This document shows, piece by piece, positions 27,385 through 37,267 of a stretch of DNA of 64,000 nucleotides. Within the stretch, counting starts at the first letter, position 1; the number at the start of each line of letters is the position of its first letter. Below the pieces are notes generated by a model. That model had not been told where the DNA came from. It worked only from the letters and a program-made list of their open reading frames with translations, and made no database searches. The translations under genes and the position numbers were made by a program. Origin of the DNA: Bog-473 sp963751335 (GTDB lineage Bacteria > Actinomycetota > Acidimicrobiia > Acidimicrobiales > RAAP-2); assembly GCA_963751335.1 (NCBI GenBank), contig CAVVUB010000008.1, positions 744,001-808,000 of the forward strand, written 5' to 3'.

Positions 27385-27468
27385 GTCGAAACCGATGCCG
27401 GGGCTGTCGAAACCGATGCCGGGGCGGTCGAAACCGATGCCGGGGCGGTCGAAACCGATGCCGGGCCC
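27385..27468. repeat. 21-bp tandem repeat, four copies, intergenic
   Basis: Copies at 27385-27405, 27406-27426, 27427-27447 and 27448-27468 share GTCGAAACCGATGCCGGGG with changes only in the last bases. The block fills half of the 164-base gap between the ligase stop (27340) and the aldehyde dehydrogenase start (27505), ending 24 bases before its predicted -10. It could be read as VETDAGA repeats on the plus strand, but no gene call supports that. Confidence 0.95.
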
Positions 27469-27504
27469 GTAGGAAATCCGCCCCGCTGCGGGTAGGTTCG
27501 ACCC

Positions 27505-28869
27505 ATGCCCTTCGCCACCATCAACCCTGCCACCGGCAAGACGGAGAAGGAGTTCCCCTCGCTCACGCCCCAGGAGCTCGACGCGCTGGTCCAGCGCGCC
27601 GTCGAGGCCTTCGCCGACTACAAGCAGACGTCCTATGCAGAGCGGTCCCGCCATCTGATCACCGCGGCGGAGCTCCTCGAAGGAGAGGTGCCCGATGTGG
27701 CTCGCATTCTCACCACCGAGATGGGCAAGACCTTCGCCGCGGCCAAGGCCGAGGTGTCCAAGTGCGCGGTGGGCCTGCGCTGGTTCGCCGACAACGGCGA
27801 GCGCCTGCTGGCCGACGAGCCCATCGCGACGACGGCCTCGAACTCGTACGTGCACTACCAGCCCATCGGCGCGGTGCTCGCCGTCATGCCGTGGAACTTC
27901 CCGCTCTGGCAGGTCATCCGCTTCGCCGCCCCGGCGTTGATGGTCGGCAACGTCGGCCTGCTCAAGCACGCCTCGAACGTGCCCCAGACGGCGCTGGCCC
28001 TCGAGGACCTCTTCCGCCGGGCCGGCCTGCCCGACGGCGTCTTCACCAATCTCTTCCTCGATTCGGCGGACGTCGCCGCGCTGATCGAGGACCCGCGCAT
28101 CGCCGCGGTGACACTCACCGGCAGCGAGCGGGCCGGCATGTCGGTGGCTTCGGCGGCCGGTCACGCGCTGAAGAAGAGTGTGCTCGAGCTCGGCGGCTCG
28201 GATCCCTTCGTGGTGCTGCCCTCGGCCGACCTCGAGACCTGCGTGCGCACCGCGGTGAACGCCCGCGTGCAGAACAACGGCCAGTCCTGTATCGCGGCCA
28301 AGCGCTTCATCGTGGTCGACGAGGTGCACGACGAGTTCCTGGAGCGCTTCAGCGCGGCCATGGACGCCCTCGTGGTGGGAGACCCCTTCGAACCCGGCAC
28401 CGACATCGGCCCGATCGTGACCGAGACCCAGCGCGACGAGCTGGTCGGCCAGGTCGAGGAGGCCCGCCGGCAGGGGGCCACCGTCCACACGGGCGCGGCG
28501 CTGCCCTCGGGCGATGGCTGGTGGTTCGCGCCCACGGTGCTCTCGGGCGTCACCACCGACATGCCGGTGTCCCAAGAGGAGGTCTTCGGTCCCGTGGCCA
28601 TGGTGCTGCGCGTGCCCGACCTCGACGCCGCCCTCGTCGTGGCAAACGCCACCACCTTCGGGCTCGGCTCGAGCGTGTGGACCAACGACGAAGAAGAGCG
28701 GCGCCGCTGCATCGAGGGCATTGAGGCGGGTGCCGTGTTCGTCAACGCCATGGTCGCCTCCCTGCCCGAGCTCCCCTTCGGGGGCATCAAGCGATCGGGC
28801 TTCGGCCGCGAGCTCTCCGAGGTCGGCCTCAAGGAGTTCGCCAACGTCAAGACGGTCTACATCGCCTAG
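27505..28869 (+). CDS. NAD(P)-dependent aldehyde dehydrogenase (succinate-semialdehyde dehydrogenase-like)
   Basis: A 454-residue ALDH of the GabD/Sad type. It shows MPWNFPLWQV, the glutamate of LELGGSDPF, the catalytic cysteine in NNGQSCIAAKRF, and the C-terminal PFGGIKRSGFGREL. It oxidises semialdehydes such as succinate semialdehyde, the last step from GABA to succinate, which fits the PuuD-like gene about 3.4 kb upstream. ATG 27505 has TAGGTT (27493-27498) six bases upstream. The specific substrate is inference. Confidence 0.9.
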   Translation: MPFATINPATGKTEKEFPSLTPQELDALVQRAVEAFADYKQTSYAERSRHLITAAELLEGEVPDVARILTTEMGKTFAAAKAEVSKCAVGLRWFADNGERLLADEPIATTASNSYVHYQPIGAVLAVMPWNFPLWQVIRFAAPALMVGNVGLLKHASNVPQTALALEDLFRRAGLPDGVFTNLFLDSADVAALIEDPRIAAVTLTGSERAGMSVASAAGHALKKSVLELGGSDPFVVLPSADLETCVRTAVNARVQNNGQSCIAAKRFIVVDEVHDEFLERFSAAMDALVVGDPFEPGTDIGPIVTETQRDELVGQVEEARRQGATVHTGAALPSGDGWWFAPTVLSGVTTDMPVSQEEVFGPVAMVLRVPDLDAALVVANATTFGLGSSVWTNDEEERRRCIEGIEAGAVFVNAMVASLPELPFGGIKRSGFGRELSEVGLKEFANVKTVYIA

Positions 28870-28881
28870 GCCGGAGTCGCC

Positions 28882-30045
28882 ATGAGCACATCGCTCACCT
28901 ACCTCGACTACGCCGCCACCGCACCGCTGCGGCCCGAAGTGGCCGAGGCCATGGCGGGGGTGCGGGCGGAGTCACTCGGAAATCCGACGGGGAGCCATCC
29001 GGCCGCGCAGCGAGCCCGCCGGCTCCTCGAGGAGGCGCGCGACGAGGTTGGCGACTGCCTGGGCCGCCCGGCCGGGGAAGTCGTCTTCACCTCGGGAGGC
29101 ACAGAGTCGGCCAACCTGGCCGTGCTCGGCCCGGTCGAGGCGGCCCGGCGCGCCGGCGAGGAGTCGGTCGTCCTCTTTTCCGCGGTCGAGCACCCGGCGG
29201 TGCGCCAAGCGTGCCGTGCGGCGACCGAGCTCGGTGCGGATGCCCGCGAGCTCCCGGTCGACCGGGCCGGGGTGCTCGACCTCGACGCGCTGGTGCGCGC
29301 CCTCTCGTCGCGCATCACGCTCGTGGCGGTGATGGCCGCCAACAACGAGACCGGAGTGCTGCAACCGGTGCGCGAGGTGGCCGACGCGGTGCACCACCGC
29401 TCGCCCCGCGCCGCGGTGTTCAGCGACGCGGTGCAAGCCGCGCCTTTCCTCGACCTGCGCGAGGTGTGCGCCGGCGCGGACCTGGTGTCGATCAGCGCCC
29501 ACAAGGTTGGCGGTCCGGTCGGGACGGGCGCGCTGGCCGTCGGGCCCGGCGTGAACCTGGTGGCGCGCCAGCACGGGGGCGGACAGGAGCGCGAGCGCCG
29601 CAGCGGGACCCAGGACGTGGTCGGCGCGGTCGGCCTGGCCGTCGCGCTCCGATTGGCGGCGGCGGAGCGGGAGACGGCGAGCGCGCTGGCCGCCCGCCGC
29701 GACCGACTCGCCGCCGGGCTGCTCGACGCCCTCCCCGAGGCGCAGCGCACGGTCCCGGCGGGAGTGGACGTGCTCCCCGGGCACCTCCACCTCTGCCTCG
29801 CGGGCGTGGAGCGCGAGGAGCTCCTCGTTGCCCTCGGCGCGCAGGGTTTGTGCGTCTCTGGGGGGTCGTCGTGCGCCAGCGGCGCGCTCGAGCCGAGCCC
29901 GGTGCTGGCCGCCATGGGGGTGGCGGCCAGCCTGGCCGCGGGAGCCATCCGCTTCTCCCTCGGGGCGCGGACCACCGACGAGGACGTCGACCGGGCCCTG
30001 CAGATCGTGCCCGCCGCGGTGGCCTCGCTGCGCGTGCGGGCCTGA
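28882..30045 (+). CDS. Cysteine desulfurase (NifS/IscS family)
   Basis: A 387-residue PLP enzyme that takes sulfur from cysteine as an enzyme-bound persulfide. It starts LTYLDYAATAPLRPEV, has NNETGVLQPV, the PLP lysine in SISAHKVGGPVG and the persulfide cysteine in SGGSSCASGAL. It lies 22 bases before mnmA, which needs such a sulfur donor for 2-thiouridine in tRNA, so the pair probably works together. The gene follows the ALDH by 12 bases and may share its transcript. Confidence 0.92.
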   Translation: MSTSLTYLDYAATAPLRPEVAEAMAGVRAESLGNPTGSHPAAQRARRLLEEARDEVGDCLGRPAGEVVFTSGGTESANLAVLGPVEAARRAGEESVVLFSAVEHPAVRQACRAATELGADARELPVDRAGVLDLDALVRALSSRITLVAVMAANNETGVLQPVREVADAVHHRSPRAAVFSDAVQAAPFLDLREVCAGADLVSISAHKVGGPVGTGALAVGPGVNLVARQHGGGQERERRSGTQDVVGAVGLAVALRLAAAERETASALAARRDRLAAGLLDALPEAQRTVPAGVDVLPGHLHLCLAGVEREELLVALGAQGLCVSGGSSCASGALEPSPVLAAMGVAASLAAGAIRFSLGARTTDEDVDRALQIVPAAVASLRVRA

Positions 30046-30067
30046 GCACGGGTGGCACACTGGGGTC

Positions 30068-31120
30068 GTGCGGGTGCTCGTGGCGATGTCGGGGGGTGTC
30101 GATTCCTCTGTCGCGGCCGCCCTGCTGGTCGAACGGGGCCATGACGTCGTCGGCGCCACGCTCAAGCTCTGGGGCGGACCGTCCGATTCGGGTTGCTGCT
30201 CGGTGGCGGACGTGGAGGATGCCCGCCGGGTCGCCCAGCAGCTCGGGATCGAACACCACGTCTTCAACCTGACCGAGGAGTTCGACCGGGCGGTGGTCGC
30301 TCCCTACGTGGACGAGCACGCCCACGGTCGCACGCCGAATCCGTGCATCGAGTGCAACCGAACGATGAAGTTCGACCGGCTGCTGGCGCGCTCCGAACGG
30401 CTTGGTTTCGACGTACTGGCCACGGGGCATCACGCCCGCGTGACCGGTGAGGGTGTGCGACGACTCCGCCGCGGGGCCGACGCGGCCAAGGACCAGTCCT
30501 ATGTCCTCTCCATGTTGGGCCAGGAGGCCTTGGCCCGAGTGGTGTTCCCGGTCGGGGAGTTGACCAAGGACGCGGTGCGAGCCGAGGCCCGGCGCCTGGG
30601 CCTGCGGACGGCGGGCAAGCCCGACAGCCAGGACGTCTGCTTCATCAGCCGCACAGAGGGCCGGGCGGCGTTCTTGGCCGGACGGCTGACCCTGCATGCG
30701 GCGGACGTGGTCGACGACCAGGGGCAGCCCGCGGGGTCGGTCGACGCGGTCGAGCTCGTGACAGTGGGGCAGCGGCGCGGGATGGGCCACGGCCACGACG
30801 GGAGGCGTCGCTACGTCACCACCGTCGACGTGGCGGCGCGCCGGGTCACGGTGGGCAGCGCGGAACAGGTGCTGCGCTCGTCGGTCCTGCTGCGCGCGCC
30901 CTCGTTGACCTGGGTGGACCGGGCCCTCCCGTCCGGGGCGCGCGCCGTGGCCCAGGTGAGCGCGCACGGCCGTCCGGAGCCCTGCACCGTGGTGCGCGAG
31001 GCCGCGGGCACCACGGTGCAGTTCGATTCGCCCCAGCGGGCAGTGGCACCCGGCCAAACCGTGGCTCTCTACGACGCCGAGGATCCCGACGCCGTGATCG
31101 GCGCAGGCATCGCGGCCTGA
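30068..31120 (+). CDS. mnmA: tRNA-specific 2-thiouridylase MnmA
   Basis: A 350-residue enzyme that thiolates U34 of tRNAs for Lys, Glu and Gln. The ATP-pyrophosphatase loop is AMSGGVDSSVAAALL, the first catalytic cysteine is in TPNPCIECNR, and the second in DSQDVCFI. A C-terminal beta-barrel follows. GTG 30068 is chosen from the VRVLVAMSGG start; CACACT (30056-30061) lies six bases before it. It sits between the cysteine desulfurase and ligA, two bases from ligA. Confidence 0.95.
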   Translation: MRVLVAMSGGVDSSVAAALLVERGHDVVGATLKLWGGPSDSGCCSVADVEDARRVAQQLGIEHHVFNLTEEFDRAVVAPYVDEHAHGRTPNPCIECNRTMKFDRLLARSERLGFDVLATGHHARVTGEGVRRLRRGADAAKDQSYVLSMLGQEALARVVFPVGELTKDAVRAEARRLGLRTAGKPDSQDVCFISRTEGRAAFLAGRLTLHAADVVDDQGQPAGSVDAVELVTVGQRRGMGHGHDGRRRYVTTVDVAARRVTVGSAEQVLRSSVLLRAPSLTWVDRALPSGARAVAQVSAHGRPEPCTVVREAAGTTVQFDSPQRAVAPGQTVALYDAEDPDAVIGAGIAA

Positions 31121-31122
31121 CC

Positions 31123-33240
31123 GTGGCCAAGAGCGCCGGCGCCCCCGTCCCGGCCGAGGCGGCTCGTCGGGCCGAGGAGTTGCGGGCACAGATTTTGCAG
31201 AACAACGAGCTCTACCACGTGCTCGACTCGCCCGAGCTCCCCGACGCCGAGTACGACCTGCTGGTGATCGAGCTGCGTCAGCTCGAAGCGGACCATCCCG
31301 AACTGGTCACTCCGGATTCGCCCACCCAGACCGTGGGCGCGGCACCCTCGGGCCTCTTCGCCGAGGTGCGGCACCGGGTCCCGATGATGAGTCTGGACAA
31401 CGCGTTCGACGAGGCGGAGCTGATGGCGTGGGCCGAGCGGCTGCGCCGGCAGGATCCCGATCTCGACCTGACGGCCCTGACCTTCTCGAGCGAGCCGAAG
31501 GTCGACGGGGTGGCCATGTCGCTGACTTACGAGCGGGGCCAGCTCGTGCAGGCGGCGACCCGGGGCGACGGCGTCACCGGCGAGGACGTCACCCCCAACG
31601 TCCGCACGGTGAAGGACGTTCCCGCGGTAATGGCCGCGGCGGGAGAGCCCTACCCCGAGGTGCTCGAGGTGCGCGGTGAGATCTACATGCCGGTGGCGGA
31701 GTTCGAGGCGATGAACAAACGCCAGGCCGAGTTAGGCGAGCGGCTGTTCGTCAACCCGCGCAACTCGGCAGCCGGCGCGCTGCGTCAGAAGGATCCGCGG
31801 GTCACCGCGCTGCGTCCGCTGCACTTCTGGGCCTATCAAGTGGGAGTGGTCGTGGGGGCGCCGGCCAAGAGCCACTGGCCTGCACCGACGCAGACGGCCA
31901 CGCTGGCCCAGTTGAAGAAGGCGGGCTTCCCGGTCAGTCCCGACGCCCGCCAGGTCACGGGCATGGCGGCGGTGGTGGCCCGGTGCGAGGCGCTCGCCGT
32001 TGAGCGCCACGACCTGGCCTACGAGATCGACGGCGTGGTGACCAAGGTCGACGAGCTGGCCCGCCACCGGGTGCTGGGGGCCACGTCGCGCGCCCCTCGC
32101 TGGGCCATCGCCTTCAAGTTCCCCCCCGAGGAGCGCACCACCAGGCTGCTCGACATCATGGTCTCGATCGGGCGCACCGGCCGGGCCACCCCCTTCGCCC
32201 GCCTCGAACCGGTCTTCGTGGGTGGCTCGACGGTCGGGGTGGCGACGCTGCACAACGAGGACCAGGTCGCGGCCAAGGATGTCCGTCCGGGCGACCTGGT
32301 GATCGTGCGCAAGGCGGGCGACGTCATCCCCGAGGTCGTGGGACCGGTGCGCCGGGGTCCCGGTGTGCCGAACCGTCGCAAGTCGAAGTGGAAGTTCCCG
32401 ATCACGTGCCCGGCCTGTGGGCAACCCCTCGTACGCCTGCCGGGCGAGAGCGACACCTATTGCACGAACATCGACTGTCCGGCCCAGCGGGTGCAGCGCA
32501 TTGCTCACTACGCGTCTCGTTCGGCCATGGACATCGAGCACCTGGGCGAAGAGCGGGCATTGCAGCTGGTGGCGGCCGGACTGATCAACGACGCGGCGGA
32601 CCTCTACGACCTTCGGGTCGGACAGCTGATCGAGCTCGAGCGCTTCGGAGCGGTCTCGGCCGCCAACCTGGTTGCCGCGATCGAGGCCTCGAAGACGCAG
32701 CCGCTCAGCCGCCTGCTGGTCGCGCTGGGCATCCGCCATGTCGGCCCGACGGGAGCCCGGGCGGTGGCCCGCGCCTTCGGATCGCTCGAGGCCATCGAGG
32801 GCGCCACCGTCGAGCAGCTCTCCGCGGTGGACGGCGTCGGCGGGGTCATCGCGGCGAGCCTGGCCGAGTTCCTGGCGGCCGAGATCAACGCGTCGGTCGT
32901 CGGCCGCCTGCGGGCGGCGGGGGTCACCACGGAGGAGCCGGGGGCCGCCGGGGCGACGGGGGACGGGGACGAGGCGGCGGGCGCCCTGCCCCAGACGCTG
33001 GCCGGCAAGACCGTGGTGGTCACGGGCGCGGTCCCGGGATACACCCGCGAGGGCGCGGAAGAGGCCATCATTGCCCGTGGCGGGAAGTCACCCGGGAGCG
33101 TGTCCAAGAAGACGTACGCGCTGGTCGTGGGCGACGCGCCCGGTGCCAGCAAGACGAAGAAGGCGGAGGACCTCGGCATCCCGACGGTGGACGCGGCGGA
33201 ATTCGACGCCCTCTTGGAGACGGGCGAGCGACCGGGGTGA
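31123..33240 (+). CDS. ligA: NAD-dependent DNA ligase LigA
   Basis: A 705-residue replicative ligase that seals nicks using NAD. Domains in order: Ia, adenylation domain with the AMP-accepting lysine in SSEPKVDGVAM (about Lys127, where many enzymes read LKIDG), OB fold, four-cysteine zinc finger (CPACGQ then CTNIDCPAQ), helix-hairpin-helix repeats and a C-terminal BRCT domain (GKTVVVTGAVPGYTREGAEE). Length is normal for the family. GTG 31123 follows the mnmA stop by two bases. Confidence 0.95.
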   Translation: MAKSAGAPVPAEAARRAEELRAQILQNNELYHVLDSPELPDAEYDLLVIELRQLEADHPELVTPDSPTQTVGAAPSGLFAEVRHRVPMMSLDNAFDEAELMAWAERLRRQDPDLDLTALTFSSEPKVDGVAMSLTYERGQLVQAATRGDGVTGEDVTPNVRTVKDVPAVMAAAGEPYPEVLEVRGEIYMPVAEFEAMNKRQAELGERLFVNPRNSAAGALRQKDPRVTALRPLHFWAYQVGVVVGAPAKSHWPAPTQTATLAQLKKAGFPVSPDARQVTGMAAVVARCEALAVERHDLAYEIDGVVTKVDELARHRVLGATSRAPRWAIAFKFPPEERTTRLLDIMVSIGRTGRATPFARLEPVFVGGSTVGVATLHNEDQVAAKDVRPGDLVIVRKAGDVIPEVVGPVRRGPGVPNRRKSKWKFPITCPACGQPLVRLPGESDTYCTNIDCPAQRVQRIAHYASRSAMDIEHLGEERALQLVAAGLINDAADLYDLRVGQLIELERFGAVSAANLVAAIEASKTQPLSRLLVALGIRHVGPTGARAVARAFGSLEAIEGATVEQLSAVDGVGGVIAASLAEFLAAEINASVVGRLRAAGVTTEEPGAAGATGDGDEAAGALPQTLAGKTVVVTGAVPGYTREGAEEAIIARGGKSPGSVSKKTYALVVGDAPGASKTKKAEDLGIPTVDAAEFDALLETGERPG

Positions 33241-33308
33241 CGAGACGGTGCAGGTGAGGAGGCGTCCACCGGCGATGCCTGCGGGATCAGTAGCGTAGGG
33301 CCTGCCCG

Positions 33309-35283
33309 ATGCCCCTGATATCTGATTCCATCGGCCGGGTCCTTGGGAAGCGGTACCGGCTGCTCTCCGCACTGGGCACCGGCGCATCAGCTCACGTCTA
33401 CCTCGCCGAGGACGTGTCGTTGCAGCGCCATGTCGCCGTCAAGGTGTTACAACCCGGCTTCGCCACCGACGAGGCGTTCCTCAAGCGTTTCCGGGCCGAG
33501 GCGCGCTCGGTGGCCTCGCTCAACCACCCGCACGTGCTCCGCGTCTTCGACTGGGGCGACGACGCTGACGGGCCGTACCTCGTACTCGAGTATCTCGGCG
33601 GGGGCTCGCTGCGCGACCTGCTCGATCGCGACCTGCGGCTCACCCATTCTCAGGCGGCCTCACTCGGAACCGAGGTGGCCCAGGGCCTGGCCTACGCCCA
33701 TGTGCGTGGCCTGGTGCACCGGGACATCAAGCCGGCCAATCTGCTCTTCGACGAGGAAGGCCGGGTGCGGGTGGCCGACTTCGGCGTGGCCCGGGCGCTG
33801 GCCGAAGCGGCGTGGACCGAGCCGGCGGGAGCGATGGTCGGCACGGCCCGCTACATCTCGCCCGAAGCGGCCGAGGGCAAGCCGGTCGACGGCCGGGCCG
33901 ACGTGTACTCACTGGCCCTCGTCCTCTACGAGGCGGTGACGGGCACCGTGCCCTTCGTCACCGACACGACGATGGGGACGCTCGCTGCTCGCATCGGCCA
34001 GCCGTTACCCCACCACGCGGACCTGGGACCGCTCGACGACGTGTTGGCGCGTGCCGCCGCCCCCGAGGTGTCATCCCGGCTGGACGCCGCCGGTCTGGCC
34101 GCCCGCCTCGGCGCCCTGGCCTCCGCACTCCCGTCCCCGGCACCTCTTCCCCTCGTCGTCCCCGACATCGTGGCGGCCGCGCCGATCAAGGGATTCCGGG
34201 CCCCGGGCGTGACCGAGCTCACCCATCAGCCCCAGTCCGCCACCGTCGTGGCGCCGTCGGCCAGCCGCGGCGCCGATCGGCACCAAGGCCGGGCCGGGGG
34301 AGCTCTTCGACGCCGAACCCAGTGCCAACGGCTCGTCGGGCCGCCGGCACACGAGCGGCCCCGGCGGGACATCGACTCGGCGCACCCGCAAACGCACCTG
34401 GTGGATCGTCGCCGCGGTTGCCGCGGTCGTGCTCATCGCCGGCGGGCTGGCCGCCGCCTTCGCCACGCAGCTCTTCACGCCTTCGCACCCGGTCCCGACC
34501 CTGGTCAACTTGCCCCTGGCCAAGGCGCAGGCGGAGGTGTCCAAGCTCCACATGACGCTGAAGGAGGAGGCGCCCGTGAAGTCGATCACCATCGGAGCCG
34601 GCGCCGTGGTCAGCCAGAGCCCGAAGCCCGGGACCAGTCTCAAGGAGGGGTCGACGGTCAGGGTGTCGCTCTCCGACGGCCCGCCCGACGTCGCCGTCCC
34701 CAACCTGGCCAACATGACGTGCGCCCAGGCCGCCGCGGCACTCCAGACGGTGCACCTCAACGGCACCTGTACGCCGGGGGCCTACAGCGACACCGTGGCC
34801 GCGACCACGATCATCTCCTGGTCGGTCGGTAACACACCGAATCCGACCGAGGCGCCGTACGGCAGCACCATCACGATCGTGCCCTCGCTCGGTCACCAGC
34901 CGGCCACGGTGCCCAACATCCCGACGACCTACACCTTCGCCCAGGCCCAAGCGGCGCTCCAGGCGGTCGGGCTCACGGCGACGCAGGCCAACAGCACCTC
35001 GACCACCGTGGCGGCCGGTGACGTGATCTCGACGACGCCGGCCAGCGGGGCGGCGGCCCCCTACGGCTCGGCCGTCACCGTCACCGTGTCCACCGGACCG
35101 CCGACGACCACCGTGCCCAACGTGAACGGCGACACGGTGGACCAGGCGACAACCGCGCTGCAGAGTGCGGGACTGGTCGCGGTGGGCGTGTCGGGCAACC
35201 CGCAGAGCAACGTGGTGGGCACCCAGCCCTCGATCGGCTCGACCGTGCCGACCGGTTCGTCGGTACAGCTCATCACCCACTAG
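33309..35283 (+). CDS. PASTA-domain serine/threonine protein kinase, frameshifted
   Basis: A PknB-type membrane kinase of about 657 residues once corrected. The kinase domain (residues about 15-265) has GTGASAHVYLAED, the ATP lysine in HVAVKVL, VHRDIKPANLL and VADFGVARA. After a linker comes one membrane helix (WWIVAAVAAVVLIAGGLA) and four extracellular PASTA repeats that sense peptidoglycan fragments. The kinase frame and the helix/PASTA frame differ by one base; the switch is somewhere in 34222-34265, for example the AGCCGCGG run. Such kinases control cell-wall growth and division, so I read the shift as a sequence error. The start ATG 33309 fits the family. Confidence 0.88.
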
Positions 35284-35291
35284 CGCAGCGC

Positions 35292-35603
35292 ATGACGCTC
35301 CCGATCGACCCGAGCTGTGACCTCTGCGAGGCGGCGCGCCTCTCGCCGTGGCACCACGAGGACGACGTGTGCTGGGTGGCCGACTGCGAGGTGTGCGGCG
35401 TGCCCATGGTGGTGTGGCGCCAGCACGGCCCTACCCCGCCCGAGAGCGACCTCGAACACATGCTGACCGAGCTGAGCCGGGTGGCCGACGCCCGCTTCGG
35501 GCCGGGCGCGTGGTCGATCGACCGGGTGATGCGCCAGATCCCGAACCACTTTCATGCGCACGGACGCGACCCGCACTGGTGGTCGCGGATGCGGGGCCTC
35601 TGA
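35292..35603 (+). CDS. Small HIT-like Cys/His-rich protein of unknown function
   Basis: A 103-residue protein starting MTLPIDPSCDLCEAARLSPW. It has CDLCEAA and CEVCGVP cysteine pairs, many tryptophans and histidines, and HFHAHGRD near the C-terminus, which recalls the histidine-triad arrangement of HIT hydrolases though the canonical HxHxHxx spacing is not met. Possibly a zinc-binding relative. It starts nine bases after the PASTA kinase stop, so it may be cotranscribed. Function is unknown. Confidence 0.7.
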   Translation: MTLPIDPSCDLCEAARLSPWHHEDDVCWVADCEVCGVPMVVWRQHGPTPPESDLEHMLTELSRVADARFGPGAWSIDRVMRQIPNHFHAHGRDPHWWSRMRGL

Positions 35604-35641
35604 GAGAGTCCTGAAATTGGGCGCCGGTAGGGTGTCCGCTC

Positions 35642-37252
35642 GTGGAGGTGACCCCGGTCGAGCCCGCTGACGCGCTGCTCGACCCCTCGCACGACCCCGG
35701 TGGCGGTGCCATGGGGACGCTGGGGGACGGCTCCGTCGAGACCAACTGGTTCGTCCTGCTGCACCGCCGGGTGTCGGCCCGTGCCGTGCGCAGCCCGCGC
35801 TACCAGTGGTGGGCCCTCGTCGCGCTGCTGGCGGGGCTGCTCGCACTCAACATCACCTTCACCGTTTTCGTGGTCGCCCTGCCGACGGTCAAGGCGGACT
35901 TCCACACCAACCTCTCGGTGCTGGCCTGGGTGTCGACCGGACCGTTGTTGGCCTTCGGCGTGGCCGCGCCCTTCTTCGGCAAGGTGGGCGACCTCTTCGG
36001 GCATCGTCGCCTCTACCAATTCGGATTGCTCGGGGCCATGGTCAGCGCCGTCCTCACGGCGTTGGCGCCCAATGTGGGGCTGCTCCTCTTTGCCCGGGCC
36101 CTCGACGGGGTCCAGGGCGCGGCCACCGGTACGGCGTCCATGGCGATCATCCTCGAGCTCTTCAACCGTGAGGACCGGGTCAAGGCCTTGGGTTGGTGGT
36201 CACTGGTCGGGGCGGGGGGCCCGGTGCTGGGCGTGACGCTGGGTTCGCCGGTGATCCAGTACTTCGGGTGGCGCACCCTGTTCTGGGGTCAGCTGGTGCT
36301 GCTGGTCATCGCCTCGGTGGTGGTGGCGGTACTGCTGCCCTCGGGAGGGCGCCGGCGCAAGGTGGCCGAGGACGGAGCGGCGACGGCCCATCGCGCGAAC
36401 GTCTGGGCGGGCATGGACTGGGTGGGCAGCTGGAGCCTGGCCGGCGCGGTGACGGCAGGGATGCTCGTGCTCAGTCTCGGACCCGTCGTCGGCTGGAATT
36501 CGGGCGCGATCTATGCGGCCGGCGTCGCCGCCGTCGTGCTCGGCGCCATTTTCGTGTGGCGGGAGACCACCTTTGCCACGCCGCTGGTGCCGACGAAATA
36601 CTGGCGTCGTCGCAACTTCATGTTCCCGATGGCGACCAAGAGCTTCACGAGCTTCGCCTATTTCGGTGGCTTCTTCCTCTTCCCGTTGCTCATGGAGCAG
36701 GTCTACGGGTACAGCGTGTCGCAGGTGGGGTTCATCTCGGTGGCCCGGCCGCTGCTGTTCGCGGTCAGCGCGCCCATCGCCGGGTACATGACCGTGCGCA
36801 CGGGCGAGCGAACGGCCACGCTGATCGGCACCGGATCGCTCTTCGTCTCCATGGTGCTCTTTGCCACCCTGCGCCCGTCGGCCGGGCTGTTCATCGTGCT
36901 CGTCGCCTTGGCCCTGTCCGGTCTCGGCATGGGGGTCTCGCAACCGGCCACCTCGTCGACCATGTCGAACGAGCTCGAGGAATCCGAATACGGCGTCATG
37001 AGTGCGGCCCAGCTCCTGGCCACCCAGGTCGGGGAAGTCGCAGGCATCCAGGCGGTGCTCACCATTCAGGAGTCGATCGCCAAGAACTCGGGACTCGGCG
37101 CCGTGCACCAGAGCACGGCGCTGTTGCACAGCTTCAGCGTGCCCTTCTGGGTGGGCGCGTTCGTGGCCGGCCTGGCCGTGGTGAGCGCACTGTTCATCCG
37201 GTCCCTGCCGCGGCCGGCGCGCACCGTGTCGTTGGCCGCTGACGCGGCCTGA
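35642..37252 (+). CDS. MFS transporter, DHA2-type drug:H+ antiporter
   Basis: A 536-residue membrane protein with about 14 predicted helices, typical of the DHA2/EmrB branch that exports drugs or lipophilic compounds with proton antiport. It shows the loop 2-3 motif GKVGDLFGHRRLYQFG and the motif C region VGAGGPVLGVTLG. A long soluble N-terminal segment of about 55 residues precedes helix 1; an in-frame ATG inside it (about 35711) is another possible start. GTG 35642 has TAGGGT (35628-35633) eight bases upstream. The substrate is not predictable. Confidence 0.88.
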   Translation: MEVTPVEPADALLDPSHDPGGGAMGTLGDGSVETNWFVLLHRRVSARAVRSPRYQWWALVALLAGLLALNITFTVFVVALPTVKADFHTNLSVLAWVSTGPLLAFGVAAPFFGKVGDLFGHRRLYQFGLLGAMVSAVLTALAPNVGLLLFARALDGVQGAATGTASMAIILELFNREDRVKALGWWSLVGAGGPVLGVTLGSPVIQYFGWRTLFWGQLVLLVIASVVVAVLLPSGGRRRKVAEDGAATAHRANVWAGMDWVGSWSLAGAVTAGMLVLSLGPVVGWNSGAIYAAGVAAVVLGAIFVWRETTFATPLVPTKYWRRRNFMFPMATKSFTSFAYFGGFFLFPLLMEQVYGYSVSQVGFISVARPLLFAVSAPIAGYMTVRTGERTATLIGTGSLFVSMVLFATLRPSAGLFIVLVALALSGLGMGVSQPATSSTMSNELEESEYGVMSAAQLLATQVGEVAGIQAVLTIQESIAKNSGLGAVHQSTALLHSFSVPFWVGAFVAGLAVVSALFIRSLPRPARTVSLAADAA

Positions 37253-37267
37253 CGCGCCCGGGCGCGA

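Noticed and set aside
27385..27468. CRISPR array
   Set aside because: The four 21-bp units are contiguous with no spacers and no cas genes are present.
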